A model generated the notes under the pieces. The model did not search any database and was not told the DNA's origin. It saw only the letters and a program-made list of their open reading frames with translations. A stretch of DNA of 64,000 nt. It comes from Ensifer sp. Root278 (GTDB taxonomy: Bacteria; Pseudomonadota; Alphaproteobacteria; Rhizobiales; Rhizobiaceae). The stretch spans positions 124,530 through 188,529 of the forward strand of contig NZ_LMJJ01000012.1 in the NCBI RefSeq assembly GCF_001429285.1. The letters run 5' to 3'. This document shows positions 54,912 to 64,000 of the stretch, in pieces (the stretch's first letter is position 1; each line of letters starts with the position of its first letter). The translations under genes and the position numbers were made by a program.

Positions 54912-54935
54912 ATAAAGATCGAGATGCTCGCGCTA

Positions 54936-55814
54936 TCAGCCGTGAGCGATCGGCGCACCCCAGCTGCCCCAGATGTAGATGGAGAAGAAGAGGAAGAGCC
55001 AGACGACGTCAACGAAGTGCCAGTACCAGGCAGCCGCTTCGAAGCCGAAGTGCTGCTTGGGCGTGAAATCGCCGCGCAGGGCACGGATGAGGCAGACGAG
55101 CAGGAAGATCGTGCCGACCAGAACGTGGAAGCCGTGGAAGCCGGTCGCCATGAAGAAGGTCGCGCCGTAGATCGAGTCCTTGAAGGCGAACGGAGCGTGG
55201 GCGTATTCGTAGCCCTGAACGAAGGAGAACAGCACGCCGAGCGCGACCGTCAGCATCAGGCCCGAGATCAGGCCCTTGCGGTCGTTGTGCAGGAGCGCGT
55301 GGTGTGCCCAGGTGACCGTCGTGCCCGAAAGCAGCAGGATGACGGTGTTGTAGAGCGGCAGGTGCCACGGATCGAGCACTTCGATACCCTTCGGCGGCCA
55401 GACGCCGCCGGTGAAGGTGGCGCGGGTTGCCTGGATGGCTTCGCCCGGGAACAGGCTCGCATCGAAGAAGGCCCAGAACCAGGCCACGAAGAACATCACT
55501 TCCGAAGCGATGAACATGATCATGCCGTAGCGCAGGTGCAGCGACACGACACGGGTGTGGTGGCCTTCATGCGCTTCCTTCACCGTGTCCGACCACCAGC
55601 CGAACATGGTGTAGAGAACGATGATCAGACCGGCGAGCAGGATCCAGACGTTGGCGAGCTCGAGGCCGAAGATCTTCAGCGAGCTGCCCGCGAGGTAGCG
55701 CATGTAGCAGATGCCGCCGAACGCCATGACGAAGGCGCCGATCGAGGCAAGCAACGGCCAGGGGCTCGGGTCGATGATGTGGTAGTCGTGATTCTTCTGA
55801 TGCGCACCGGCCAT
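54936..55814 (-). CDS. ctaE: Cytochrome c oxidase subunit III
   Basis: Core membrane subunit of the aa3 oxidase. The 292-residue protein has seven helices: [52 protein letters not shown] and the final [21 protein letters not shown] 55814 ([13 protein letters not shown]) fits the family start; an upstream in-frame ATG at 55859 is not preceded by a ribosome site. Last gene of the cta operon. Confidence 0.97.
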   Translation of the reverse strand: MAGAHQKNHDYHIIDPSPWPLLASIGAFVMAFGGICYMRYLAGSSLKIFGLELANVWILLAGLIIVLYTMFGWWSDTVKEAHEGHHTRVVSLHLRYGMIMFIASEVMFFVAWFWAFFDASLFPGEAIQATRATFTGGVWPPKGIEVLDPWHLPLYNTVILLLSGTTVTWAHHALLHNDRKGLISGLMLTVALGVLFSFVQGYEYAHAPFAFKDSIYGATFFMATGFHGFHVLVGTIFLLVCLIRALRGDFTPKQHFGFEAAAWYWHFVDVVWLFLFFSIYIWGSWGAPIAHG

Positions 55815-55878
55815 GTCAGTAATCCCCGAAATGTCTCTCTCTTGTCGCCCTTCCGGCATAGCCGAAAAGGACCTCCAG

Positions 55879-56472
55879 TCAAAGTTTGTTCTCTTCCGTC
55901 TTCACCTGCGCCACCGGTTTCGACGGTTCGCGCGGGTAGAAGGTGTAGGAAAGCGTCAACGTCTTGATGTCCTTGGTCTCCACCGCCTTGACGATCTCCG
56001 GATCGACGAAGAATACCACCGGCATCTCCATCTCCTCTCCCGGCTGTAGCGTCGTCTCGGTGAAGCAGAAGCACTGTACCTTGTTGAAATAGGCACCGGC
56101 CTGCATCGGCGTGACATTGAAGGTCGCCTGGCCCGTCGTCGGCTTCGACGACAGGTTCTTCGCCCGGTACATCACCTGCACAGTTTCGCCGATGCGGATA
56201 TCGATGTCGCGCTGGACCGGCTTGAACTCCCAGGGCAGACCGCCCGAGGTGTTCGCGTCGAAGGTGACCCTCACCTTCTCGTCCAGGATCACGTCCGAAG
56301 CCTGCTCGACGCGCTGCGTCGTACCGTTATAGCCGGTGACGCGGCAGAACATGTCGTAGAGCGGCACGGCGGCATAGGCCATGCCGACCATGCCGGCGAC
56401 GAAGGCAAGGCAAGTGCCGACGACGACGCGGTTCGAGCGCTGTTTGGGCGTGGTTTCCGATGAATTCGTCAT
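55879..56472 (-). CDS. ctaG: Cytochrome c oxidase assembly protein CtaG/Cox11
   Basis: Delivers copper to CuB of the aa3 oxidase. The 197-residue protein has one N-terminal helix ([21 protein letters not shown]) and a periplasmic beta domain with the copper-binding KVQCFCFTE motif and [12 protein letters not shown]. It lies between ctaE and a small CoxF-like gene. Confidence 0.97.
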   Translation of the reverse strand: MTNSSETTPKQRSNRVVVGTCLAFVAGMVGMAYAAVPLYDMFCRVTGYNGTTQRVEQASDVILDEKVRVTFDANTSGGLPWEFKPVQRDIDIRIGETVQVMYRAKNLSSKPTTGQATFNVTPMQAGAYFNKVQCFCFTETTLQPGEEMEMPVVFFVDPEIVKAVETKDIKTLTLSYTFYPREPSKPVAQVKTEENKL

Positions 56473-56483
56473 GCCGTCCCGCC

Positions 56484-56624
56484 TCAGTTGACCATGCCGT
56501 TGCCGAACTTGATCAGCGTGACGATGTAGAACAGGACGACAAGCCCGAAGAGGACGAAGCCGAGCGCGATGTTGCGACCGCGGCGCGATTTCTTCTGGGC
56601 ATCAGTGAGCTTGACGGTTTCCAT
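56484..56624 (-). CDS. Small CoxF-like single-helix membrane protein (46 aa)
   Basis: A 46-residue protein, [20 protein letters not shown]... with one membrane helix (about residues 19-39) and a charged cytoplasmic N-terminus. Its ATG overlaps the ctaB stop by one base (TGATG) and it ends 11 bases before ctaG, so it is part of the oxidase operon. Small proteins of this size and place (CoxF) are known in alphaproteobacterial oxidase clusters. Confidence 0.85.
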   Translation of the reverse strand: METVKLTDAQKKSRRGRNIALGFVLFGLVVLFYIVTLIKFGNGMVN

Positions 56625-57580
56625 CAGGCAATACTCCCGGCGTGCAGCCAGATATTGACGATTAGGTGATCCGCCATCAGGGCGGAGAAGATCACGAACA
56701 GATACATGATCGAGAAGGCAAACAGCTTCTTGGCGGGCAGCATGCGCTCATCCGTCTCAGGCATGCGCAGCACGCCGATCGAATACCAGATGAAGCCGAG
56801 ACCGAGTGCCGCTGCCACGAGGCCGTAACCGATGCTCGCGAAACCGAGCAAGGTGGGACAGATACCGATGAGCGCGGTCAGCACGGCATAGATGACGATC
56901 TGCTTCTTGGTGGTCGCCTGGCCGCAGACATTCGGCATCATCGGCACGCCGACGGCGCCATAGTCGCCCATCTTGAAGAGGGCAAGCGCCCAGAAATGGG
57001 CTGGCGTCCACAGGAAGGTGATCAGGAAGAGAACGATGCTTTCGATCGATACGGCGCCGGTGACGCAGGCCCAGCCGATCATCGGCGGGAAAGCACCGGC
57101 CGCACCGCCGATGACGATGTTCTGCGGCGTCGAGCGCTTCAGCCACATCGTGTAGATGACCACGTAGAAGAAGATTGTGAAGGCGAGCAACCCGGCTGCG
57201 AGCCAATTGACGGCGAGCCCGAGGATGATCACGGAAAAGGCGGAGAGCGTCAGACCGAAAGCCAGCGCTTCCTGCGGCAGGATCTTGCCTGCCGGGATCG
57301 GGCGCTTGGCGGTACGGCTCATGACTGCGTCGATATCGGCGTCATACCACATGTTCAGCGCACCGGAGGCGCCGGCGCCGACGGCGATGCAGAGAATAGC
57401 GATGAAGCCGATGAAGGGATTGATGTGGCCCGGCGCGAGCACCAGCCCGGCGAGTGCCGTAAAGACGACGAGGGACATGACACGTGGCTTCAGAAGCTCG
57501 AAATAATCGCGCGCAGAGGCTTCGGACAGGCGCGCAACGCCTTCCATGCCGACTGCTTCGTGATTGTCGATGACCGTCAT
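56624..57580 (-). CDS. ctaB: Protohaem IX farnesyltransferase
   Basis: Makes haem O from haem B and farnesyl diphosphate for the aa3 oxidase. The 318-residue UbiA-superfamily membrane enzyme has the Asp-rich motif [14 protein letters not shown], with [19 protein letters not shown] and [18 protein letters not shown] in later loops. AGGGACAC lies before ATG 57580. Separated from ctaD by a GC-rich hairpin. Confidence 0.96.
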   Translation of the reverse strand: MTVIDNHEAVGMEGVARLSEASARDYFELLKPRVMSLVVFTALAGLVLAPGHINPFIGFIAILCIAVGAGASGALNMWYDADIDAVMSRTAKRPIPAGKILPQEALAFGLTLSAFSVIILGLAVNWLAAGLLAFTIFFYVVIYTMWLKRSTPQNIVIGGAAGAFPPMIGWACVTGAVSIESIVLFLITFLWTPAHFWALALFKMGDYGAVGVPMMPNVCGQATTKKQIVIYAVLTALIGICPTLLGFASIGYGLVAAALGLGFIWYSIGVLRMPETDERMLPAKKLFAFSIMYLFVIFSALMADHLIVNIWLHAGSIA

Positions 57581-57641
57581 GTCGTGTCCCTGTGCAAGTC
57601 CCGGCCGCAATGGCCGTGTGTCGCCGGTTTCCCGGCGGGGT

Positions 57642-57665
57642 GAAGCCGCCGGAACCGGCGGCTTC
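57642..57665. other. Intercistronic hairpin between ctaD and ctaB
   Basis: Perfect 11-bp stem GAAGCCGCCGG / CCGGCGGCTTC with a 2-base loop and no T run. May stabilise the upstream ctaC-ctaD message or lower downstream expression. Confidence 0.6.
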
Positions 57666-57678
57666 TGTTCGTTGCCCG

Positions 57679-60269
<2,591 letters not shown>

Positions 60270-60289
60270 AATATGTCTCCCCAATGCGC

Positions 60290-60303
60290 TTGATCAGGAT
60301 CAA
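60290..60303. promoter_or_regulatory. FNR/FixK-type anaerobox upstream of ctaC
   Basis: TTGAT-CAGG-ATCAA, an exact match to the TTGAT-N4-ATCAA consensus of FNR/FixK/FnrN proteins. It lies 21 bases before the ctaC start, a position expected to overlap or follow the transcription start and so to repress the aa3 oxidase when oxygen is low. Confidence 0.6.
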
Positions 60304-60634
60304 ACCGGAACGCAGAATCCCTGCGATACTGCTGCGCTTCAAACCACAGTTTGTCCGATGCCGCAACATCTGACCAATCAACCCCATGCGGCATTTTTGC
60401 ACAAACGCATCTTTTCACACAGGCACCCCTTAGAAGCCGTCACGAATCGACTTATATGACGTCTTCCGCGCCCCTAAAGGCGCGATCGCACGCGGTTCGC
60501 GCGGCAACACACGGGATAGGGCGTTAACCCGCCCAATTTCCGCCATATGACGCTGGAATGTGCCCCGCAGGGCTTTTCATTTATTCCCGCGCGCTTCAAG
60601 AATAGCCCTGATGATTCGACGTTTTGAGGTTTAC
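60304..60634. other. Divergent intergenic region between ctaC and ialB
   Basis: About 330 bases with no convincing gene. The part near 60395-60430 is AT-richer and may hold the ctaC promoter. TTGAGGTTTAC just before 60635 is the ialB ribosome site. Confidence 0.5.
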
Positions 60635-61165
60635 ATGGGCCTGCCCCTCTTTTCGCGACTGTCGGCCTTCGCCGCCTTCGGCCTTGCCGTTCTCGCTCTC
60701 CCCGCTCAGAGCCTGGCCCAGCAGCCCGCCGGAACACCCGGCACGGTCAAGTCCAACCACGGCGCGTGGTCGATCGTTTGCGATCAGCCGGCAGGCGCAT
60801 CCACCGACCAGTGCGCGCTGATGCAGAACGTCATTGCCGAGGACCGGCCGGAAGTCGGCCTGTCGGTGGTCGTGCTGAAGACGGCGGACCGCAAGGCGAA
60901 GATCCTGCGCGTGCTCGCTCCGCTCGGCGTGCTGCTGCCAAACGGCCTCGGCCTCAACGTCGACGGCAAGGATATCGGCCGCGCCTACTTCGTGCGCTGC
61001 TTCTCCGACGGCTGCTATGCGGAAGTCGTGCTTGAAGATGAATTGCTGAAGACCTTCCGCTCCGGCGCGACGGCGACCTTCATCGTCTTCCAGTCGCCGG
61101 AAGAAGGCATCGGCATCCCGGTCGATCTCAAGGGCTTCGGCGAAGGCTACGACGCGTTGCCCTGA
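60635..61165 (+). CDS. Invasion-associated locus B (IalB) family protein
   Basis: A 176-residue exported protein. The signal peptide (MGLPLFSRLSAFAAFGLAVL) is followed by an IalB domain: WSIVCDQPAGASTDQCALMQN, VLLPNGLGLNVDG, and RCFSDGCYAEVVLEDELL with two cysteine pairs likely to form disulfides. The family is widespread in rhizobia; its role is unclear outside Bartonella. ATG 60635 has GAGG upstream; 60611 is an alternative. Confidence 0.93.
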   Translation: MGLPLFSRLSAFAAFGLAVLALPAQSLAQQPAGTPGTVKSNHGAWSIVCDQPAGASTDQCALMQNVIAEDRPEVGLSVVVLKTADRKAKILRVLAPLGVLLPNGLGLNVDGKDIGRAYFVRCFSDGCYAEVVLEDELLKTFRSGATATFIVFQSPEEGIGIPVDLKGFGEGYDALP

Positions 61166-61199
61166 CCGGTCGCCGGACCCCACACAAACAAGACACAGG

Positions 61200-61224
61200 G
61201 CCGCGCTTCGAGCGCGGCTTTTTT
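61200..61224 (+). terminator. Rho-independent terminator of ialB
   Basis: 8-bp stem GCCGCGCT / AGCGCGGC, loop TCG, then six T. Confidence 0.92.
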
Positions 61225-61245
61225 ATTGGCAGGCGCCGGCACAAA

Positions 61246-61280
61246 CGACAAAGCCCGGATCCACGATCCGGGCTTTGTCG
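61246..61280 (-). terminator. Hairpin downstream of ribB
   Basis: 16-bp perfect stem CGACAAAGCCCGGATC / GATCCGGGCTTTGTCG with a 3-base loop, 20 bases past the ribB stop. A short GTTTGT follows on the minus strand. Confidence 0.75.
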
Positions 61281-61299
61281 TATTCAGAGACGTCGTGCT

Positions 61300-62400
61300 T
61301 TAGATGATGTCGGTTCCGGCGATCTTGATGCCGAAGCCTTCGAGGCCGACATAGTGGCGCTCCCGGGAGGCAAGAAGGCGGATAGAGCTGATGCCGAGAT
61401 CTTTCAGGATCTGGGCGCCGAGGCCGATTTCCAGCCATTCGTTCTCGCGCGCCTGCGCCTCGTCATGTGCTTCACGATCGTGTTTGCCCTTGCGGGCCGT
61501 TTGCGACACGCCGACGCCGACCGAGCCTTCGCGCAGGTAGACGATGACCCCCCTGCCCTCGTCGGCAATGCGCTTCATGACGCGATCGATCTGGCAGTCC
61601 TTGCCGAACACGTCGGCGCCGACATTTTCGAGGTGCAGCCGGACCGGGATATCGACGCCGTCGCGAATATCGCCGAAGACGACGGCAAGATGCTGCATCG
61701 GATCCCAGGGCAGCGAATAGGAATGACCCTTGGCCGCACCGTAGGGGGTTTCGATATCGAAGGATCCGCCCTGCTCGATCAGCGTTTCCTTGCGCTGGCG
61801 GTAGGCGATGAGGTCGGCGACCGAAACCTGTTTCAGCCCATGGGTCTCGGCAAAGCTCGCGACCTGCGGTCCGCGCATGACGGTGCCGTCATCGTTGACG
61901 AGTTCGCAGATGACGCCGATCGGCGGCAGGCTTGCGAGCTTGCAGAGGTCGACGGCGGCTTCGGTGTGACCGGAGCGCATCAGAACGCCGCCTTCGCGGG
62001 CGACCAGCGGGAAGATGTGGCCCGGGCGAACGAAGTCCGTCGGCCCGACATTGGGGTTGGCGAGGTTGCGCACCGTCAACGTACGGTCATCGGCGGAAAT
62101 GCCGGTCGTGGTGCCGTGCTTGAAATCGACCGAGACGGTGAAGGCCGTCGTATGGGCAGAATCGTTTTCAGCAACCATGGCATTGAGGTTGAGGCGTTTC
62201 GCCTCCTCGCGCGGCATCGGCGTGCAGACGATGCCCGACGTGTGGCGCACGATGAAGGCCATCTTCTCCGGCGTGCAATGCACCGCGGCGACGATCAAAT
62301 CGCCCTCGTTCTCGCGGCCGTCATCATCGGTCACGACAACGATTTCGCCGGCCTCGAAGGCGCGGATGGCGTCGACGACACGCTTCTGGTCATAGGACAT
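61300..62400 (-). CDS. ribB: 3,4-Dihydroxy-2-butanone 4-phosphate synthase with degenerate GTP cyclohydrolase II domain (RibBX type)
   Basis: Makes the four-carbon precursor of riboflavin. In the 366-residue protein, residues 1-205 form an intact RibB domain (VTDDDGRENEGDLIVAA, HTSGIVCTP, GISADDRTLTVR, SGHTEAAVDLCKLA). The C-terminal half resembles GTP cyclohydrolase II, but the three zinc cysteines (SEC...RCDCG in active enzymes) read LENVGADVFGKDCQID here. The catalytic EGRGIGL segment reads REGSVGVG. That domain is therefore almost certainly inactive, as described for rhizobial RibBX proteins. Single gene. Confidence 0.94.
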   Translation of the reverse strand: MSYDQKRVVDAIRAFEAGEIVVVTDDDGRENEGDLIVAAVHCTPEKMAFIVRHTSGIVCTPMPREEAKRLNLNAMVAENDSAHTTAFTVSVDFKHGTTTGISADDRTLTVRNLANPNVGPTDFVRPGHIFPLVAREGGVLMRSGHTEAAVDLCKLASLPPIGVICELVNDDGTVMRGPQVASFAETHGLKQVSVADLIAYRQRKETLIEQGGSFDIETPYGAAKGHSYSLPWDPMQHLAVVFGDIRDGVDIPVRLHLENVGADVFGKDCQIDRVMKRIADEGRGVIVYLREGSVGVGVSQTARKGKHDREAHDEAQARENEWLEIGLGAQILKDLGISSIRLLASRERHYVGLEGFGIKIAGTDII

Positions 62401-62432
62401 GGTGCTCTTCCCGAAATAGAGGGCGAATTACT

Positions 62433-62533
62433 TACAGCGCCGCGCGTCTCGTAGACGAGCAAAGGTCGCTGTAACACTTTAAGTTGCTGCATAATTTTGT
62501 CCTTAAATCGATTCCGATTTAAGGAATTATGCA
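62433..62533 (-). repeat. Interspersed hairpin repeat, family A, copy 3
   Basis: On the minus strand: GCATAATTCCTTAAATCGG dyad, then AAAGTGTTACAGCGACC and GACGCGCGGCGCTGTAA. Lies between aroC and ribB. Its first bases overlap the aroC stop codon (TAA, 62529-62527). Confidence 0.8.
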
Positions 62534-63627
62534 GTAAGCCGGCCGGTCTGGCCGCGGTCACGCAGGTAGTGATCGGCGATCGTGCAGGCAAGCATCGCCT
62601 CGCCGATCGGCACGGCGCGGATGCCGACGCAGGGGTCGTGGCGGCCCTTGGTGCGGACATCGACTTCTTTGCCATCGCTGTCGACCGAGCGGCGCTCGGT
62701 GAGGATCGACGACGTCGGCTTGATGGCAAAACGCGCGATCACGGGTTCGCCGGTGGCGATGCCGCCGAGAATACCGCCGGCATGATTGGAGAGGAAGACC
62801 GGCTTGCCGTCGACGCCGATGCGCATCTCGTCGGCGTTCTCCTCACCGGTGATCTCGGCCGCACCGAAGCCGTTGCCGATCTCGACGCCTTTGACGGCGT
62901 TGATCGACATCAGGTTGGAGGCAATGTCCTGATCGAGCTTGGCATAGATCGGCGCGCCGATGCCGGCGGGCACGCCCTCGGCGACCACTTCGACGACGGC
63001 GCCGATCGAGGAGCCGGCCTTGCGGATGCCGTCGAGATATTCCTCCCAAACCGGCACGATCTCCGGATCCGGCGCGAAGAAGGGGTTGTTGCCCACCTCG
63101 GCCCAATCCCAGTTGGCCCGGTTGATCTTGTGCTTGCCGATCTGGACGAGGGCGCCGCGCACGACGAGCCCCGGAACGACCTTGCGGGCGATGCCGCCGG
63201 CGGCAACGCGCGCCGCGGTCTCGCGCGCCGAGGAACGGCCGCCGCCGCGATAGTCGCGGATGCCGTATTTCAGATCATAGGTGTAGTCGGCGTGGCCAGG
63301 ACGGTAACGCTTGGCGATCTCGGAATAGTCCTTCGAACGCTGGTCGGTGTTCTCGATCAGCATGGAGATCGGCGTCCCGGTCGAGATCATCGTCTCGCCG
63401 TCCTCGTCGAACATCACGCCGGAGAGCACCTTGACGAGATCATCCTCGCGGCGCTGCGTCACGAAACGCGACTGCCCGGGCTTGCGCTTGTCGAGCCAGG
63501 CCTGAAGTTCGGCGAGCGTGAAACGGACGCCGGGCGGGCAACCATCCACCACGCAGCCAAGCGCCGGGCCGTGGCTTTCGCCCCAGGTGGTGACGCGGAA
63601 GAGGTGACCGAAAGTGTTATGCGACAT
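62527..63627 (-). CDS. aroC: Chorismate synthase
   Basis: Last common step of aromatic amino-acid synthesis, needing reduced FMN. In the 366-residue protein conserved segments are visible: [20 protein letters not shown] at the start, [38 protein letters not shown] in the middle (in two adjacent blocks), and [20 protein letters not shown] near the end. Stop codon lies inside the family A repeat. Single gene. Confidence 0.98.
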   Translation of the reverse strand: MSHNTFGHLFRVTTWGESHGPALGCVVDGCPPGVRFTLAELQAWLDKRKPGQSRFVTQRREDDLVKVLSGVMFDEDGETMISTGTPISMLIENTDQRSKDYSEIAKRYRPGHADYTYDLKYGIRDYRGGGRSSARETAARVAAGGIARKVVPGLVVRGALVQIGKHKINRANWDWAEVGNNPFFAPDPEIVPVWEEYLDGIRKAGSSIGAVVEVVAEGVPAGIGAPIYAKLDQDIASNLMSINAVKGVEIGNGFGAAEITGEENADEMRIGVDGKPVFLSNHAGGILGGIATGEPVIARFAIKPTSSILTERRSVDSDGKEVDVRTKGRHDPCVGIRAVPIGEAMLACTIADHYLRDRGQTGRLTA

Positions 63628-63742
63628 GAAGGCTACCGGACCTTAAGCAAGCAACGGCCGTACGTTTTTCGTACACGGATGCCCTCTCTTAGTGGAAAGC
63701 CGGGGACGGGGAAAGACTTTTGCGCCTGCCGCCGTCGCTTCG

Positions 63743-64000
63743 TCACGATGCCAGGCGCAGGCCGCGGTCGGTCGCAAAGGCGAGGAACTTCTCCGCGCTC
63801 AACGGCCGGGAGAAGGCATAGCCCTGCAGGACGTCGCAGCCGAGGATGCCGAGCATCTCCGCATGTGCCATCGTCTCGACACCTTCGGCAACGGTCTCGA
63901 TGTTGAGCGAGCGGGCGATCTCGATGATCGAACGGACCAGGGCCTGCTCCCGCCGCGCGCTCAGAACCGGAACGACGAGCTGCCGATCGATCTTCAGCCG
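63743..64000 (-). CDS. EAL-domain protein, C-terminal fragment (gene runs off the window)
   Basis: The visible 85 residues are the end of an EAL phosphodiesterase domain: LKIDRQLVVPVL, SIIEIARSLNIETVAEGVET and LGCDVLQGYAFSRPL, ending TDRGLRLAS. The EAL motif, the catalytic Glu/Asp residues and any GGDEF or sensor domains lie beyond the window edge. Likely cyclic-di-GMP hydrolysis. Confidence 0.88.
   Translation of the reverse strand, partial: RLKIDRQLVVPVLSARREQALVRSIIEIARSLNIETVAEGVETMAHAEMLGILGCDVLQGYAFSRPLSAEKFLAFATDRGLRLAS

Overview
The window looks like chromosomal DNA of an alphaproteobacterium of the Rhizobiaceae, most likely Sinorhizobium/Ensifer. This is inferred from high GC, the GANTC methyltransferase CcrM, an aa3 oxidase cluster ordered ctaC-ctaD-ctaB-small gene-ctaG-ctaE, a RibB with a degenerate GTP-cyclohydrolase domain, a kinase-fold homoserine kinase, IalB, and interspersed hairpin repeats. 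No database search was possible, so the genus is not proven. Most of the window is ordinary core genome, with two accessory-looking stretches.

Layout. 1-5 kb: an ECF41-type sigma factor, a flavodoxin-like oxidoreductase, a DUF6152/DUF6644 pair and a chemoreceptor. 5.2-8.5 kb: the sulfate-assimilation operon cysH-cysD-cysN with a clear terminator. 8.6-16.4 kb: small hypothetical proteins and lipoproteins, tRNA-Pro(CGG), tRNA-Gln(TTG), and a cupin/metallo-hydrolase/DCC/DUF4166 operon. 16.4-18.3 kb: an rtcB-prfH RNA-repair and ribosome-rescue module whose prfH is split by one in-frame TAA. 18.5-21.2 kb: ppdK. 21.5-27.2 kb: three tandem paralogues of an exported protein (caspase-like peptidase, peptidoglycan-binding domain, C-type-lectin-like domain), each behind a related leader; the middle copy is broken by a 5-nt deletion and a 5-nt duplication. 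27.2-35.9 kb: smc, a DsbA-like lipoprotein, a DUF721 protein, mutY, a HAD hydrolase, a YkvA protein and ccrM. 36-41 kb: an ArsR-regulated monooxygenase/NIPSNAP pair, a GntR regulator, a HAD phosphatase, a branched-chain amino-acid binding protein and a lipoprotein. 41.3-48 kb: threonine synthase, an M16 peptidase, a GNAT acetyltransferase and a membrane GGDEF/EAL protein. 48-53 kb: YqgE, a DsbD-N-like protein, peroxiredoxin, rnhA, thrB and ispH. 53.2-60.3 kb: cytochrome c oxidase and its assembly genes, with a perfect FNR/FixK box next to the ctaC start. 60.6-64 kb: ialB, ribB(X), aroC and the tail of an EAL protein.

How the genes work together. CysD/CysN make APS and CysH, which has the Fe-S cysteines of an APS reductase, reduces it directly. 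The oxidase cluster holds structural subunits (CtaC, D, E), haem synthesis (CtaB), copper delivery (CtaG) and SURF1. ThrB and ThrC, about 8 kb apart, complete threonine synthesis. RtcB and PrfH would form a repair and rescue pair if the stop codon were absent or read through.

The most unusual items are the triplicated exported caspase/PGB/lectin genes and the nonsense-interrupted prfH beside rtcB. Three copies of one hairpin repeat and three of another are scattered in intergenic spaces.
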